The notes: generated by a model from the letters alone, not told the origin. A stretch of 64,000 bases of DNA from Notamacropus eugenii (GCF_028372415.1 NC_092875.1:356988233-357052232), one strand, 5' to 3'; counted from the first letter of the stretch, positions 45,673 to 55,660 are shown. Translations and numbers: made by a program.

Positions 45673-46759
45673 TCATTCTTGTGTTAGAAAGTCAAATTTT
45701 CTTTCCAGCTCTGGTCTTTTCATCAGGAAAATTTGAAAGTCCTCTATTTCATTGAAAGACCATTTTTTCTCCTGAAGTATTATACTCAGTTTTGCTGGGT
45801 AGGTGATTCTTGGCTTCAGTCCTAGTTCCTTTGACTTCTGGAATATCCTATTCCATTCCCTTCTATCCCTCAATGTAGAGGGTGCCAGATCTTGTGCTAT
45901 CCTGATTGTATTTCCATAATACTTGAATTGTTTCTTTCTAGCTGCTTGCAATATTTTCTCTTTCACCTGGGAATTCTGGAATTTGGCCACAATGCTCCTA
46001 GGAGTTTCTCTTTTTGGATCTCTTTCATGCGGTGTTCTGCGGATTCCTTGAATATTTATTTTGCCTTCTGGTTCTAGAATCTCAGGGCAGTTTTCCTTGA
46101 TAATTTCATGGAAGATGATGTCTAGGCTCTTCTTTTGATCATGGTTTTCAGGTAGTCCCAGAATTTTTACATTGTCTCTCCTGATTCTATTTTCCAGGTC
46201 AGTTGTTTTTCCAATAAGATATTTCACATTATCTTCCATTTTTCGAATCTGCGTGGTATGTTCTGAGATATGTCTTTCTTGAAAAGTCCTTAGCGTCCAT
46301 CCGTACCATTCCAGATTTGAAAGATCTATTTTCTTCAGTGAGCTTTTGAATCTCCTTTTCCATTTGGTTAATTCTGCTTTTGAAAGCATTCTTCTCCTCA
46401 TTGGCCCCTTGCACCTCCCTTGCCAGCTGAGTTAGGCTAGTTCTCAAGGTGCCAATTTCTTCAAGATTTTTTTGATTCTTCTTTAGCAGGGAGCTGATCT
46501 GCTTTTCATGCTTCTCCCTCATCCCTCTCATTTCCCTTCCCAGTCTTTCCTCCACCTCTCTAACTTGATTTTCAAAATTCCTCTTGAGCTCTTCCATGGC
46601 CCGAGCCCATTGGGTGGGCTGGAACACAGAATCCTCAATTTCTGTGTCTTTGCCTGATGGCAAGCATTGTTCCTACCCATCAGAAAGGAAGGGAGGAAGT
46701 GTCTTTTCTCCGAGAAAATACCCTTCAATAGTTTTATTTCTTTTCCCTTTTCTTGGCAT
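45673..46759 (-). pseudogene. HAL1 ORF1 (L1 ORF1p-like), one stop and one frameshift
   Basis: Start ATG at 46759-46757 gives MPRKGKRNKTIEGYFLGEK, the same start as the related element at 50.4 kb (MPKKGEKNKTTEGYF). An in-frame TAG interrupts near residue 29 ('SDG*EQCLPSGK'). The 46663-46229 frame then carries the coiled coil ('LKRNFENQVREVEERLG', 'QMEKEIQKLTEENRSFKSG'), and a frameshift near 46260-46290 moves to the 46401-45673 frame: 'MEDNVKYLIGKTTDLENRI', RRM 'RRDNVKILGLPEN', C-terminal domain 'NIQGIRRTPHERDPKRETPR' and 'KWSFNEIEDFQIFLMKRPEL'. Total about 355 residues, the usual ORF1p size. The intact form would be a trimeric nucleic-acid chaperone. Confidence 0.9.
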
Positions 46760-46929
46760 TTTTTCCAACCAGTGGGCTGACCTCTGAATGTTCTCCTCAC
46801 ACCCACCTTCGCCTCCTGGTCCTCCCAGCCAGCGTTTGGGGACTGAGATTCAAATGCTGCTTCCCACCTTAGAGTTTTTGGTGGGGGCAGGGCTGCTATT
46901 CAGTGTTAAATTAAGTTCAGGTGCTGAGG

Positions 46930-47599
46930 TCATGGGCAGGGCCGCCTCTCTGGCTCAATTCCCTCAGGGGGTTTATGCATAGACCTTGCACAATGGATCC
47001 AGGCTCCCACCCGTTTGGGGAGCCCCTGTCTGCAGCCGCCTCTCAGCTTCCATCTCCTGGGGGGGGCCGAGCCATGGGAGCACCCCACTCCCCTCTCAAC
47101 CCACCAAAGAGACTCTCTCACCTACCCCCGTCAGTCACCTGTTGGTGGGGGGGGGGGCTTGTGCCACCGCTGAAGATCCCGTCTCTGGAGCCCTCCCAGA
47201 TCCGTGTCTCTTGGAGCAGCAGCCGCCGCCACTGCTGCAGGTCCAGGCTGGGCACCGCGTCTGCAGCGCGACGGACCTTTTGCGAGAGGTTTGCAGGTCC
47301 CTCTGTGGGTGGGGGGACCCGCGTGGCCGCTGGAGATCCCGTCCCCGTAGCCCTCTCGGATCTCTTCCCCTCTGTGTCGTGGCCGTGGCGGGACTGCACT
47401 CCGCTCCCCGTCCCGGCGCCCAGTCGCGAAGGACCCCCCGTGAGAGGTTTGCAGGTCTCTCCGGAGCAGAAATCTCCCTCGCTCCAATACTCCGTGGTCT
47501 CTGGGTGCAGAATTCGCCCTGGCTTGGTCCCCTCTAGCCGCTCTGTGGTTTGTGGGCTCGGAGCTGTGTGTATGTGCGTCTTTCTACTTCGCCTCCAGT
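46930..47599 (-). promoter_or_regulatory. CpG-rich HAL1/L1 5'UTR
   Basis: About 670 bp of GC-rich DNA with many CG dinucleotides (e.g. 'gtctgcagcgcgacgg', 'ccgcgtggccgctgg', 'tcgtggccgtggcggg') in an otherwise AT-rich window. L1-type 5'UTRs act as internal promoters, so this is the likely promoter. Two tandem units of about 160 bp occur ('gct.gagatcccgtc' at 47169 and 47329; 'gagaggtttgcaggtc' at 47284 and 47442). Long antisense and sense open frames here (up to 226 codons) are GC artefacts. Confidence 0.75.
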
Positions 47600-47610
47600 G
47601 ATAAATCTTT

Positions 47611-49454
47611 GTCAACAATGCATTTTGTGATTATTTTTTAAAGAAAAAAAAAAAAACCTTCTGATTGGTGTGTTCAGCAAACTATTACTTTCAACCTGTC
47701 TCTGAAGGTTTTAGAAATGGTGCCTGGTCAGGATACAAGTGGTTGACCTTGAAGACAGTTCTTACTAACACATGATTAGCCTTTTGGGCAGCCTGATTTC
47801 GATACATATTCAGCAACTATAGAAAGTAGATGTTATTTCAAAGTGGGCATCCTGCCCAGTTCAGTTATCATAATTATTCTGAGTGATCTTGAAAATGTTA
47901 CTATTGGTCATATCATAGTCTAGAGGACAAAACCTATATAGTAAGGATTCTCATAAAAGTTTATAAAAGAGGAAAAAAATCTTAAACTTGCAACCGGCAA
48001 ACTCAGAGCTCCCAAGCAGTTTCATAAAGTTTTGATATCATCAAAGAAACTTAGGCGCTCTTATTTAACAAGGAGTCGAGTCAGAAAGTCAAGTCAGAGT
48101 ACAATGTACTATACTTAATGAAAGTTTTACATATATACACATATATGCCTATATGTGTGTATAATATTAAGGAATGAAATTCCCCCCAAATAGACAGTGA
48201 CTTTAGTGTACAAAAAGCAATAAATGGACCTAATCTCACTTAAGAGATCTATTCCGAGACATTTTTTAAAAGAAGATAGAAATTCATACATAAGCGATGC
48301 CTTGAATTGTAAAGTTGACTTCAGGAGTCAAATAACACTTTGACAATAAAAAAAAAAGTCACCTTCAAAGGGAGTTGCCTATGAAATACAATTCTGGATA
48401 AGAGAAAAAAACAATTTGAGAGAGATTTTTGAGTGAATTTTTGAGAGCAGGGAAATACCTGGTTAATGACTACTGTCAAAATCCTCTGTACACTGTGTTA
48501 TAATTTTAATTGACTTTACAAATATTTTGCACCTTGTCCTATGAAATCATGATTATAAGGAACTCTCAGTGAGGAAACCTCACCTCCAATTCATATAATT
48601 GCCTACTTATCATCTTATTTTGTTGAATATGGTAAGCCAAGATAATAATTTTCACAGAACAAGGTAATCAGAAAATATCATAACTCACAGCCTGTTTCTA
48701 GTAACTCAGATAGAGGCTGTGTGACCCTAAGAAAGTCACATAACTTCTGATAACCCATGTAACATTCTGATTCTAAGTTGTAGAACAGCTTTCTCTTTGC
48801 ATTGGTAGAGAGTATTTTTTAAAAAGAATTTCCACACTAATAAAACCTTAGATTCTATAGTATTTAGAATAGTGCCCATCACATGGTAAATGTTTGATAA
48901 ATATTTGATCCCCTTCATCCATGCCTCCCTCCATGCCTACTTCTAGATGAAGATGGAGAGATAGAGCCTAGAAGATAGTGCCATCGATGTTTTTAAAATG
49001 AATTTGATTGCCCAGGCCCAAAGAATTGTCATTATTGGTTCTGTGTTAGTTTGGAAGAAGATGACAAGGAAAGTATATTAGGGTTTTGTTCCTGGCTGTC
49101 TATTAGTTAGCAAACTATCAGTGAAATAGATAGTGTTATAGACGATATGCTTATCACAATTCCAACTGATAAAAAGCTAATAAACTGGATGTGAAAGGAT
49201 AAGTCCTACAGTACTTTAACAGTTATACTACTGGGTTGAATCCAGTAAGATGAAATTTAAAGTCTTTCACTTGAGTTCAAACTATTGAATTCATAAATAC
49301 CCAGTGAAGGAAGTAGGGCTAGATAGCAATTTTCTAAAAGGGATCTTGAAGTTTTAGTAGACCTCAAGCCCAATGTATGAATTAACAGTGTGATCTAGCA
49401 GCCAAAAAAGCTAATGTAATATTGTTCTGATTCAAGGTAATGGATACAGGGCTA
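47611..49454. other. AT-rich spacer
   Basis: No gene. A short L2 3' end phrase lies near 48855-48905 ('agtgcccatcacatggtaaa'). Otherwise nothing recognised in 1.8 kb. Confidence 0.45.
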
Positions 49455-49489
49455 TAAAGGACATTAGAGGTCATCTTGTCTCATTTTCA
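49455..49489 (-). mobile_element. MIR-type SINE, part 1 (split by the L1-derived insertion)
   Basis: 'aaggacattagaggtcatct' leading to 'tctcattttca', then broken by the insertion. The remainder is at 51139-51275. Confidence 0.7.
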
Positions 49490-51138
49490 TTTTCTTTTCC
49501 TGCAGGTCTGGGAGACTTTTAGTTTATTGGGGGGTCAAAATGCTAGATCTTGTGTTATCCTGACTGTATTTCCACAATACTCAAGCTGTTTCTTTCTAGC
49601 TGCTTGAAATATTTTCTCCTTGACCAGGGAACTCTGGAATTTGGCCACAATGTTGCTGGGAATTTCTCTTTTTCAATCTCTTTTGGGAGGTGATCAGTGG
49701 ATTCCTTGAATACTTATTTTCCTCTGGTTCTAGAATATCAGGGCAGTTTTCCTTGATAATGTTATGAAATATGATGTCTAGGCTCTTTTTTTGATCAAGG
49801 CTTTCAGGTAGTCACATAATTTTTAAATTGTCTCTCCTAGATCTATTTTCCAGGTCAGTTGCTTTTCCAATGAGATATTTCACATTATCTTCCATTTTTT
49901 CATTCTTTTGGTTTTGTTTTGTGATTTCTTGGTTTCTCATAAAGTTATTAGCCTCCATCTGTTCTGTTCTAACTTCTAAAGAACTATTTTCTTCAGTGAC
50001 CTTCTGAACCTTCTTTTCCATTTGGCTAATTCTGCTTTTTAAAACATTCTTTTCGTTGGTTTTTTGAACCACTTTTGCCAGTTGAACTAACCTATTTTTA
50101 AAGGTGTTATTTTCTTCAGCATTTTTTGGGTCTCCTTTAGCAAGTTATTGACTCGCTTTTCATGATTTTCTTACATCTCTCTCATTCCTCTTCCCAATTT
50201 TTCCTCCACCTCTCTTACTTGACTTTCAAAATCCTTTTCGAGTTCTTCCATGGCCTGAGACCACTGAATATTTATTTTGGATGTTTGGGATACAGAAGCC
50301 TTGACTTTTATGTCTTTCCCTGATGGTAAGCATTGCTCTTCCTCATCAGAAAGGATAGGAGAAGATATCTGTTCACTAAGAAAGTAACCTTCTGTAGTCT
50401 TATTTTTTTCCCCTTTTTTGGGCATTTTTCCAACCAGTTCCTTGACTTTTGAGTCCTTTGTCAAGAGTAGGGTATACTCTGGGGACCTGTAAGATCTCAG
50501 TTCCCCCAAGGTGGCACAATTAAGTGTATACACTGGTCTGGGAGCAACCAGAAACTTTTATGCCCAAAATCTGTGAGTGGTAGAATTTCCTGTCTATAAC
50601 CACCTGGCCTCCAGCTCCACCAAGCCAGCACTGGGGGCTGAAATTCAGAAAAGCTGCTCCATTCCCCCAGGGACTTTCAATGGGGGTAGGGCCACCATTC
50701 AGTGTGAGATAAAGATCAGCTTCTCAGTTCCCCCAGGAGTTTTACAATCCAACAATGGATGGGGGCTGCTGCCACCTGAGGCCAGAGCTATGAGAAGACC
50801 CTGCTCCCTTCTAGGCCAGTTGAAAAAAATCCTCTCACTAACCTTTGGTGCCATGGGTTGAAGGATCTGCCACTGGAGATTCTGCCTCTGATGCCTGCTT
50901 AGGTCTTCCTCCTGGCGCCATGCAGCATGGTCAAGGCTAGGCTGGGCTCCACTCCATGTCTGGTGTGACAGACCTTTCCTGTTGCCCTTTCAGGTCACTC
51001 TGGGCTGGAAATCTCCTCCACTCTCTTGTTCTGTGACTTCTGCTCTAGAATTTGTTAAGCATCTTTCTTTACAGGTATTTTATGGGCTGTGGGGGAGGAG
51101 CTAGTGTATGTGCATCTTTCTACTCTGCCATCTTCTTA
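49490..51138 (-). mobile_element. ORF1-only L1-derived insertion with an unrelated short 3' tail
   Basis: Flanked by the 11-bp duplication 'tctcattttca' (49479-49489 and 51139-51149). Minus strand: 5'UTR (51138-50426, starting 'tggcagagtagaaagatgca' as in the HAL1), ORF1 from 50425, broken off inside the C-terminal domain at 49541, then a 51-bp tail (49540-49490) containing AATAAA (49528-49523) and ending 'gaaaagaaaa'. The inter-ORF region, ORF2 and L1 3'UTR are all absent. The copied RNA therefore ended at a poly(A) site outside the usual L1 3' end, or the element was rearranged before insertion. Confidence 0.85.
49541..50425 (-). pseudogene. L1 ORF1, truncated and frameshifted
   Basis: Starts MPKKGEKNKTTEGYFLSEQ, then 'SDEEEQCLPSGKDIKVKAS', 'EELEKDFESQVREVEEKLG' to about 50171. 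After a frameshift the 50072-49812 frame gives 'NVLKSRISQMEKKVQKVTEE' and 'MEDNVKYLIGKATDLENRSR' with RRM start 'RRDNLKIM'. The rest of the RRM and part of the C-terminal domain follow in other frames to 49541. About 75% similar by eye to the HAL1 ORF1 at 46 kb. Confidence 0.85.
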
Positions 51139-51275
51139 TCTCATTTTCAGATGAGGAAAGAAGGGCCTAGATAGTTTAAGTTATTTTCCTGTAGTCTCAC
51201 AGTTAATAACTAACAAAGCGGGGATTTGAAACTAGGTTCTCTGACTCCAAATAACAGTTCTCTTTCCAAATGAAA
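51139..51275 (-). mobile_element. MIR-type SINE, part 2
   Basis: 'tctcattttcagatgaggaa', 'tagtctcacagttaataact', 'gggatttgaaactaggttct', 'ctgactccaaataacagttc'. Continues the SINE interrupted at 49489. Confidence 0.75.
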
Positions 51276-51419
51276 AAGCTTATTTTTTTCATATAATTTA
51301 TTATCATGCTAGGCCTTCTCTATCATATCCTTGTGTTTTCCTTGATTGTAACTTCTATTTGAGTCAGGAGAGTGATATATCAGTCAATGAAACTAATATC
51401 ATCTATTTTTTACCTTTTA

Positions 51420-51505
51420 AATGAGTGGAGAGGGGGCCTGAAAGGAGGGACGAAAATTTGGAACTCAAAATTTAAAAAAATGTAAATTAATAAATTTAAG
51501 AAAAG
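51420..51505 (+). mobile_element. L1/HAL1 3'-end scrap
   Basis: 'gagtggagagggggcctgaa', 'aatttggaactcaaaattta', 'aaaaaaatgtaaattaataa' is the terminal part of the marsupial L1 3'UTR with its A-rich end. Confidence 0.6.
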
Positions 51506-51694
51506 AAATCAATATCTTAGTTTCCATTATTGCTAGAAATATCTTATTATCTAAATCATGTTTTAAGGTTTACAAAATATATCATATTTCATCATATTCA
51601 TTGCATGAAACCTACTCCTACAATCTTAACAATGAATGATCTTAATTAGTTATTGTTTTTGGTTAATTGTTAAGTGTTAGTCAGTTGCCAAATC

Positions 51695-52088
51695 AAGTGG
51701 CCTTAATTCTCATTTGCCTCAATCTTTCTGCAGCCTTTGATACTGTTAATCACAGTCTCCTCTTTGATAACATCTTCTCTATAGGTTTTTGAAACACTGT
51801 TCCCTCTTGGTTCTTCTCCTACCTATATGACTGATCTTTCTCAGCTTCCTCCTCTGAATTCTCATTCATGTCACTACCTCTCAATGGAGGGATCCCACAG
51901 GGTTCTGTAATCAGGTCCTTTTCTCTTTTCCCTCTATGCTACTTCATACATGATCTCATCAGCCTCATAGATTTAATTACTATCACTATGCTGGTTGTGA
52001 TCAAATCTATTTATCCAGTCTCAACCTTTCTGCTGACCTCTAATCTTGCATGTCTAACAACCTTTCAGACATCTCAAACTGGATGTCC
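51695..52088 (+). mobile_element. L2 LINE reverse-transcriptase region, part 1
   Basis: Sense frame near 51723-51775 reads LSAAFDTVNHSLLFDNI, the L2/CR1 RT palm motif ('LSAAFDTVDHxLLL'), and near 51882 'GGIPQGSV' (RT domain 'GVPQGSVLGPLLF'). Decayed. Interrupted at 52089 by a retrocopy with target duplication, resuming at 52804. Confidence 0.8.
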
Positions 52089-52803
52089 AGTAGACATCTT
52101 TTTTTTTTTTTTTTTAGGTGTGGGAGAGTTATTTATTTTCTCCATTTAAATGAATGTTACAAACAGAAGGCTGTCACACATATACAATGACAGACTTAAA
52201 CAAGCCACAGTGCTACAGTTATATTCTCCTAGGGGAGCAAGACAGAAACATCAGAACATGAAGAAGTTTGCAGGACTGCTGGATGGCATCTTATATTTTG
52301 CCTCAGCTCTGAAGTCCATATTTTCTGGATTTCCAGACTGGGACTTGGGGTCATCCTCTGACCAGTGCTCATCTTTTAGAACTGTTAGAGACTACTCCCA
52401 GTGTGCAGCTGGAATCAACTGGGAACCCAGGATCTATAAATCTCTCATAAGGTTGCCACCAAGCCCACTCTCAGCCACTTTGGGATTCTGTTTGGCTACC
52501 TTCCAGTCTTGACTAGTGAAAAACTTGAGATTGGCAGTATACCTGGTCAGGGAACCATGTTGAGGTCAGGGAACCATAATATTGAGGTTTGAGGTGCTTG
52601 GGACCCCAAAATACCAACATCCTGGTTCCTGCCTGAATGAATTCCATCCAAGCCTTGTAACAGAGAAAGAAAAACAAAGTTTATTAAAGATTCGCCATAT
52701 TGGGTTGACTTTTAAGAAATCTTACCATTTCTGATGCTTGTATTGATAAGTGGACCAGATAGAATCTGAGCCAGATTGAAGTTGAGCCTCTAGTAGACAT
52801 CTT
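52089..52803 (-). pseudogene. Processed retrocopy of an unidentified mRNA
   Basis: Insertion 52101-52791 flanked by the 12-bp duplication 'agtagacatctt' (52089-52100 and 52792-52803), with a poly(A) tail (T-run 52099-52115) preceded on the minus strand by AATAAA ('gagaaaataaataactctcc'). The minus strand keeps coding-like pieces in different frames: 'KFFTSQDWKVAKQNPK', 'PYERFIDPGFPVDSSCTLGV' and 'EHWSEDDPKSQSGNPENMDF'. I do not recognise the parent. The 5' third (about 52557-52700) looks different: it resembles an LTR-type segment, so the copied RNA may have been chimeric, or another element lies inside. Confidence 0.7.
52557..52700 (-). mobile_element. LTR-like segment within the retrocopy
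   Basis: On the minus strand an AATAAA ('ctttaataaactttg') is followed by 'tctttctctgttacaaggct' and 'ttttggggtcccaagcacc', an arrangement like the R/U5 part of a retroviral LTR. Family not assigned; partial fossil. A short direct repeat 'ggtcagggaaccat' (52544 and 52565) lies at its edge. Confidence 0.3.
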
Positions 52804-53690
52804 AAGCAACATACATTCAAAATACAACTCATTTTCCCTCTAAGCCCTCCCCACTTCAACCTCCCTTTTTCTGTAGAGGGCAACCACCCTCCCAATCCCT
52901 TAACCTCAGAATGTAGGAATTATCCTCAACCCCTCATTATCTCTCACTCTGTCTCCCACCTCTATATCCAGTGTGTTGCCAAGGTCTGTTGATTTCACCT
53001 TTTCAACATCTCCCAAATACATCCCTTTCTCTCCTCTCACCCTGCCACCACTCTACTGAAAGCCCTAATGACTTCCTACCTAGACTGTTGAACCAGCTGA
53101 TGGTGAATCTGTCTGCATCAAGTCTCTTCATTCTAATTCATCCAGAATTCAGACTCCAAAATTATTTTCCTAAAGTGTAGCTTCAACCATGTTGCCAACC
53201 TACTCAAGAAACTCCTTATGTGGCCTCCATGATCAAGTACAAAATCTTTTTGGTGTTCAAAGTCCTTTATAATCTCCCTCCACCTCCAATACATATACCT
53301 TATCCTCAATGAGGTATTCTATCCAGTGATACTGGCCTTCTTGCTGGTCATCAACATGTCCTCTCTCAAGTCTGGGCATTTTTTTCTGACTATCATCTAT
53401 GCCTGGAATGCTCTGTCTTAATCATTGCCTACTTGCTTTTCTGGCTTCCTTCAAGTGCCAACTAAAATCCCACCTTCTACAGGAAGCCTTCTGTAACCAT
53501 TCTTAATTCTAGTGCCTTTTCTTTTTTAAGTATTTCCCATTTATTCTCTACATTTCTTGCTTTACACATATCTATTTGCATTGTCTCCCCCATCAGATTG
53601 TATTCTCTTCAAGGGCAGGGACTGTCTTCAGTCTCATTTTCTATGACCAGTGCTTAGCACAGTTACTGGCACACAGTAATATCAGGCTCC
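52804..53690 (+). mobile_element. L2 LINE 3' region, part 2
   Basis: 'caacccctcattatctctca', 'ccaaggtctgttgatttcac', 'cctaatgacttcctacctag', 'cttatgtggcctccatgatc', 'gcctggaatgctctgtctta', 'caagtgccaactaaaatccc', 'tgtattctcttcaagggcag', 'gctggcac'-type end ('agttactggcacacagtaat'). A long L2 3' copy (1.3 kb with part 1); its last few bases resume after the LTR-like block at 54356. Confidence 0.85.
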
Positions 53691-53694
53691 CCAC

Positions 53695-54355
53695 CCCCAA
53701 GACCATCCCTCTTTTTACTCCTCTCTTTTCTTACTATTTGGAGACACCCTGTTTTCTAGGGCTAAGGCCCAGCAAGCAACGCGTGCCTTGAACTTGGTAT
53801 AACAATAGTTTTTTGTTCTCACCCTCTAGATGAACTCTGCTGCAGCTAAATCACAGAATTGGCTCAAGCCAGTCCCAAGTGCCCCTGAGTTCAGACAAGC
53901 ACCAATAGAAACCATGGTCAGGTCGTGAAAAGCCCTGCTATGGACAGACTTTTTGTCACCAGGCAAACTTGCCCCATTATTGCTATTACACCTCACTGCT
54001 CTGGTTACACCTCACTGCTTGGCTGTTTGTCTAGTCACACCTATATGTATCAAGGCTTAGCACTGCTGCCAGAAGAGATCCTGGCATGTATGTCTACTTT
54101 CCCTCTTCTAAGGGAATAAAGAAAGCTTTTTGCCTATGACCTCTGTGAGCTCTTTTGTTTTCTTTGGTTTTACTTTTCATAGTTAACAGTGGTAATAAAA
54201 CTTTTCCTACAGCCTCTGTGGCATTTTGGTCAGAGCTGACAGTGGATGTAATAATCCCTGTGACACTTTGGTTACTTTATTTTACTTTCAAAGTTAGCAG
54301 TTGTTGCAAAACTTCTGTGACTCTTTGGTCATTTATGTTCAAGGTTTTACAAGAG
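53695..54355 (+). mobile_element. LTR-like element (probable solo LTR)
   Basis: Inserted between 'cacacagtaat' and 'ttaataactatttattgatt', which together form the L2 end. It has an AATAAA at about 54115 followed by 'gaaagctttttgcctatgac', as in the R region of an endogenous retroviral LTR, and a 3' part with three diverged repeats of the pattern 'tgtga.actttggtca'. Family not assigned. Looks like an old solo LTR without internal genes; age older than the SINE-free youngest insertions but younger than the L2. Confidence 0.45.
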
Positions 54356-54760
54356 GTATTAATAACTATTTATTGATTAATTGCTTGATAACATTACTTT
54401 GATCCTAGTGCCTTTGCACGTCCACCCTACACCTACCCCCTTATCTAGTGTGCTCTTTCTTTATTGATACTTTCTAAAATACTTAGTTTTCTTCAAAACT
54501 CAACTGAAATGCTGCCTCCTACATGAGATCTTTCTTCATTTTCCAGTGGACAAAGGCTCCTCCCAAAACTAACATTTATTTTTTCATATATGTTTTTTTT
54601 TCCTGATGGGTTATAATACTCCCTGAAGAATATTTTATTTTATATTATTTGATTTATTAGAGATAATTTTATTTTTGTCTGTATTTGTGTTGCCCAGCAC
54701 AGTGCTTGGTACATATTAATTATTCAATAAGTGTTTGTCAATTGATGGATTAATCCTATT
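54356..54760 (+). mobile_element. L2 LINE 3' ends
   Basis: The first bases complete the split L2. A second L2 piece follows: 'tagtgcctttgcacgtccac', 'aaaactcaactgaaatgctg', 'tgttgcccagcacagtgctt', 'ttcaataagtgtttgtcaat'. Confidence 0.75.
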
Positions 54761-54794
54761 GGTAACACTATAAGGTAGGAAGTTAAAAGGGGGA

Positions 54795-55280
54795 AGGGAA
54801 GAGAGGTGATAAACATTTACTGGCATCTACTATGTGCCACAGACTGTTTTAAGTGTTTTTTACAATTATTATCTCATTATATCCTAACAACAGTTCTGAA
54901 CGATAGGTTCTATTACTATCTCCAATTTCAATTTGAGGAAACTGAGGCAAGCAGAGGTTAAGTGAATTGTTCACTAACATGTTGCTATTCAAGTGTTATA
55001 AGTCTGACTAAAACTTGGATTCCTAACTTTAGGCCCAGCATGTCATCCACTGTGCCACCAGATGCCTCCCTTAAATTATCCTTATTTCAGAGTGAAGATA
55101 AATGAGTCCAAAGTTAAATGACTTGCTCAAGGTCATATACCTAATAGATGTCAAGACAAGATTTGAACTCAAGTCTTCCTGATTCCAAACCCAGCACTCT
55201 ATCCTCTGTGACAAGTAGCTACTGAAATAATATCACTTCCATTTTGCAGATGAGGAAATTAGTTTTCTAGTTTCTAAGTG
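54795..55280 (-). mobile_element. CORE-SINE and MIR copies in series
   Basis: 54810-55070: 'aaacatttactggcatctac', 'ttatctcattatatcctaac', 'gaggaaactgaggcaagcag', 'actgtgccaccagatgcctc'. 55080-55220: 'gacttgctcaaggtcatata', 'atttgaactcaagtcttcct', 'cagcactctatcctctgtga'. 55230-55280: 'ttttgcagatgaggaaatta'. All antisense. Confidence 0.75.
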
Positions 55281-55289
55281 AGAAGCAAA

Positions 55290-55660
55290 GTAAATGAAGT
55301 GTGTAGAAGAAAAAATTAAGGGGGACATAATAGATCTCATTAAGCATTTGAAAAGCTGTCATGTTGAAGATGAATTGCATTTATTCTACTTGTCCCCAAC
55401 AGTGCAAAATTAGTACAACAAAAAGTAGTGCAAAAGAGTGCAACTGTGAACTGTGATTGGAAATTGAACAAAAGAGTCTTGGGTTGTATGTAAAGTGATA
55501 TTCCCTGATGAATAGAGCTATCCAAAAGAATAATGAGCTTTAGAAGGTTGTCTATTTCCTCTCACTATTCATTTTCAGCAATCCACATTGATAAAGTGTA
55601 GAAGATGCATCAGAATAAATAGTTCTTGAGATTCTTTCCAACTCTATGTCTATGACTTTG
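55290..55660 (+). mobile_element. CR1/L3-type LINE remnant
   Basis: 'gggggacataatagatctca', 'ttaagcatttgaaaagctgt', 'catgttgaagatgaattgca', 'ttattctacttgtccccaac' follow the CR1/L3 order ('RGDMIxxxKYLKGCHVEE...LFWP'). End phrase 'ttctttccaactctatgtct' near 55630. Confidence 0.65.

Larger units (their letters stand above)
44633..47610 (-). mobile_element. HAL1-type (half-L1, ORF1-only) element with target duplication
   Basis: Complete insertion: the 11-bp duplication 'gataaatcttt' lies at 44633-44643 and 47600-47610; the element itself is 44644-47599 (2.96 kb). On the minus strand it has a CpG-rich 5'UTR (47599-46760), ORF1 (46759-45673), a pyrimidine-rich region homologous to the inter-ORF segment of L1 (about 45640-45100), the L1 3'UTR ('caaaactaaacagatatggc' ... 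'gtaacccaaaattgtgtgaa') and an A-rich tail (T-runs at 44641-44692 on +). ORF2 is wholly absent, with inter-ORF sequence joined to 3'UTR. This is the architecture of HAL1 elements, known in opossum and other mammals, which depend on L1 for reverse transcriptase. The intact duplication and retained CpGs argue for a relatively recent insertion. Confidence 0.9.

Noticed and set aside
46921-47618. Overlapping open frames of 118-226 codons on both strands, GC-rich
   Set aside because: They lie in the CpG-rich 5'UTR of the HAL1 element; open in many frames because GC-rich DNA has few stops. No family resemblance.
47118-47618. CpG-rich stretch considered as the CpG-island promoter of a host gene
   Set aside because: It is bounded by the HAL1 target duplication and shares its 5' start with the ORF1-only element at 51.1 kb, so it is the element's own 5'UTR.
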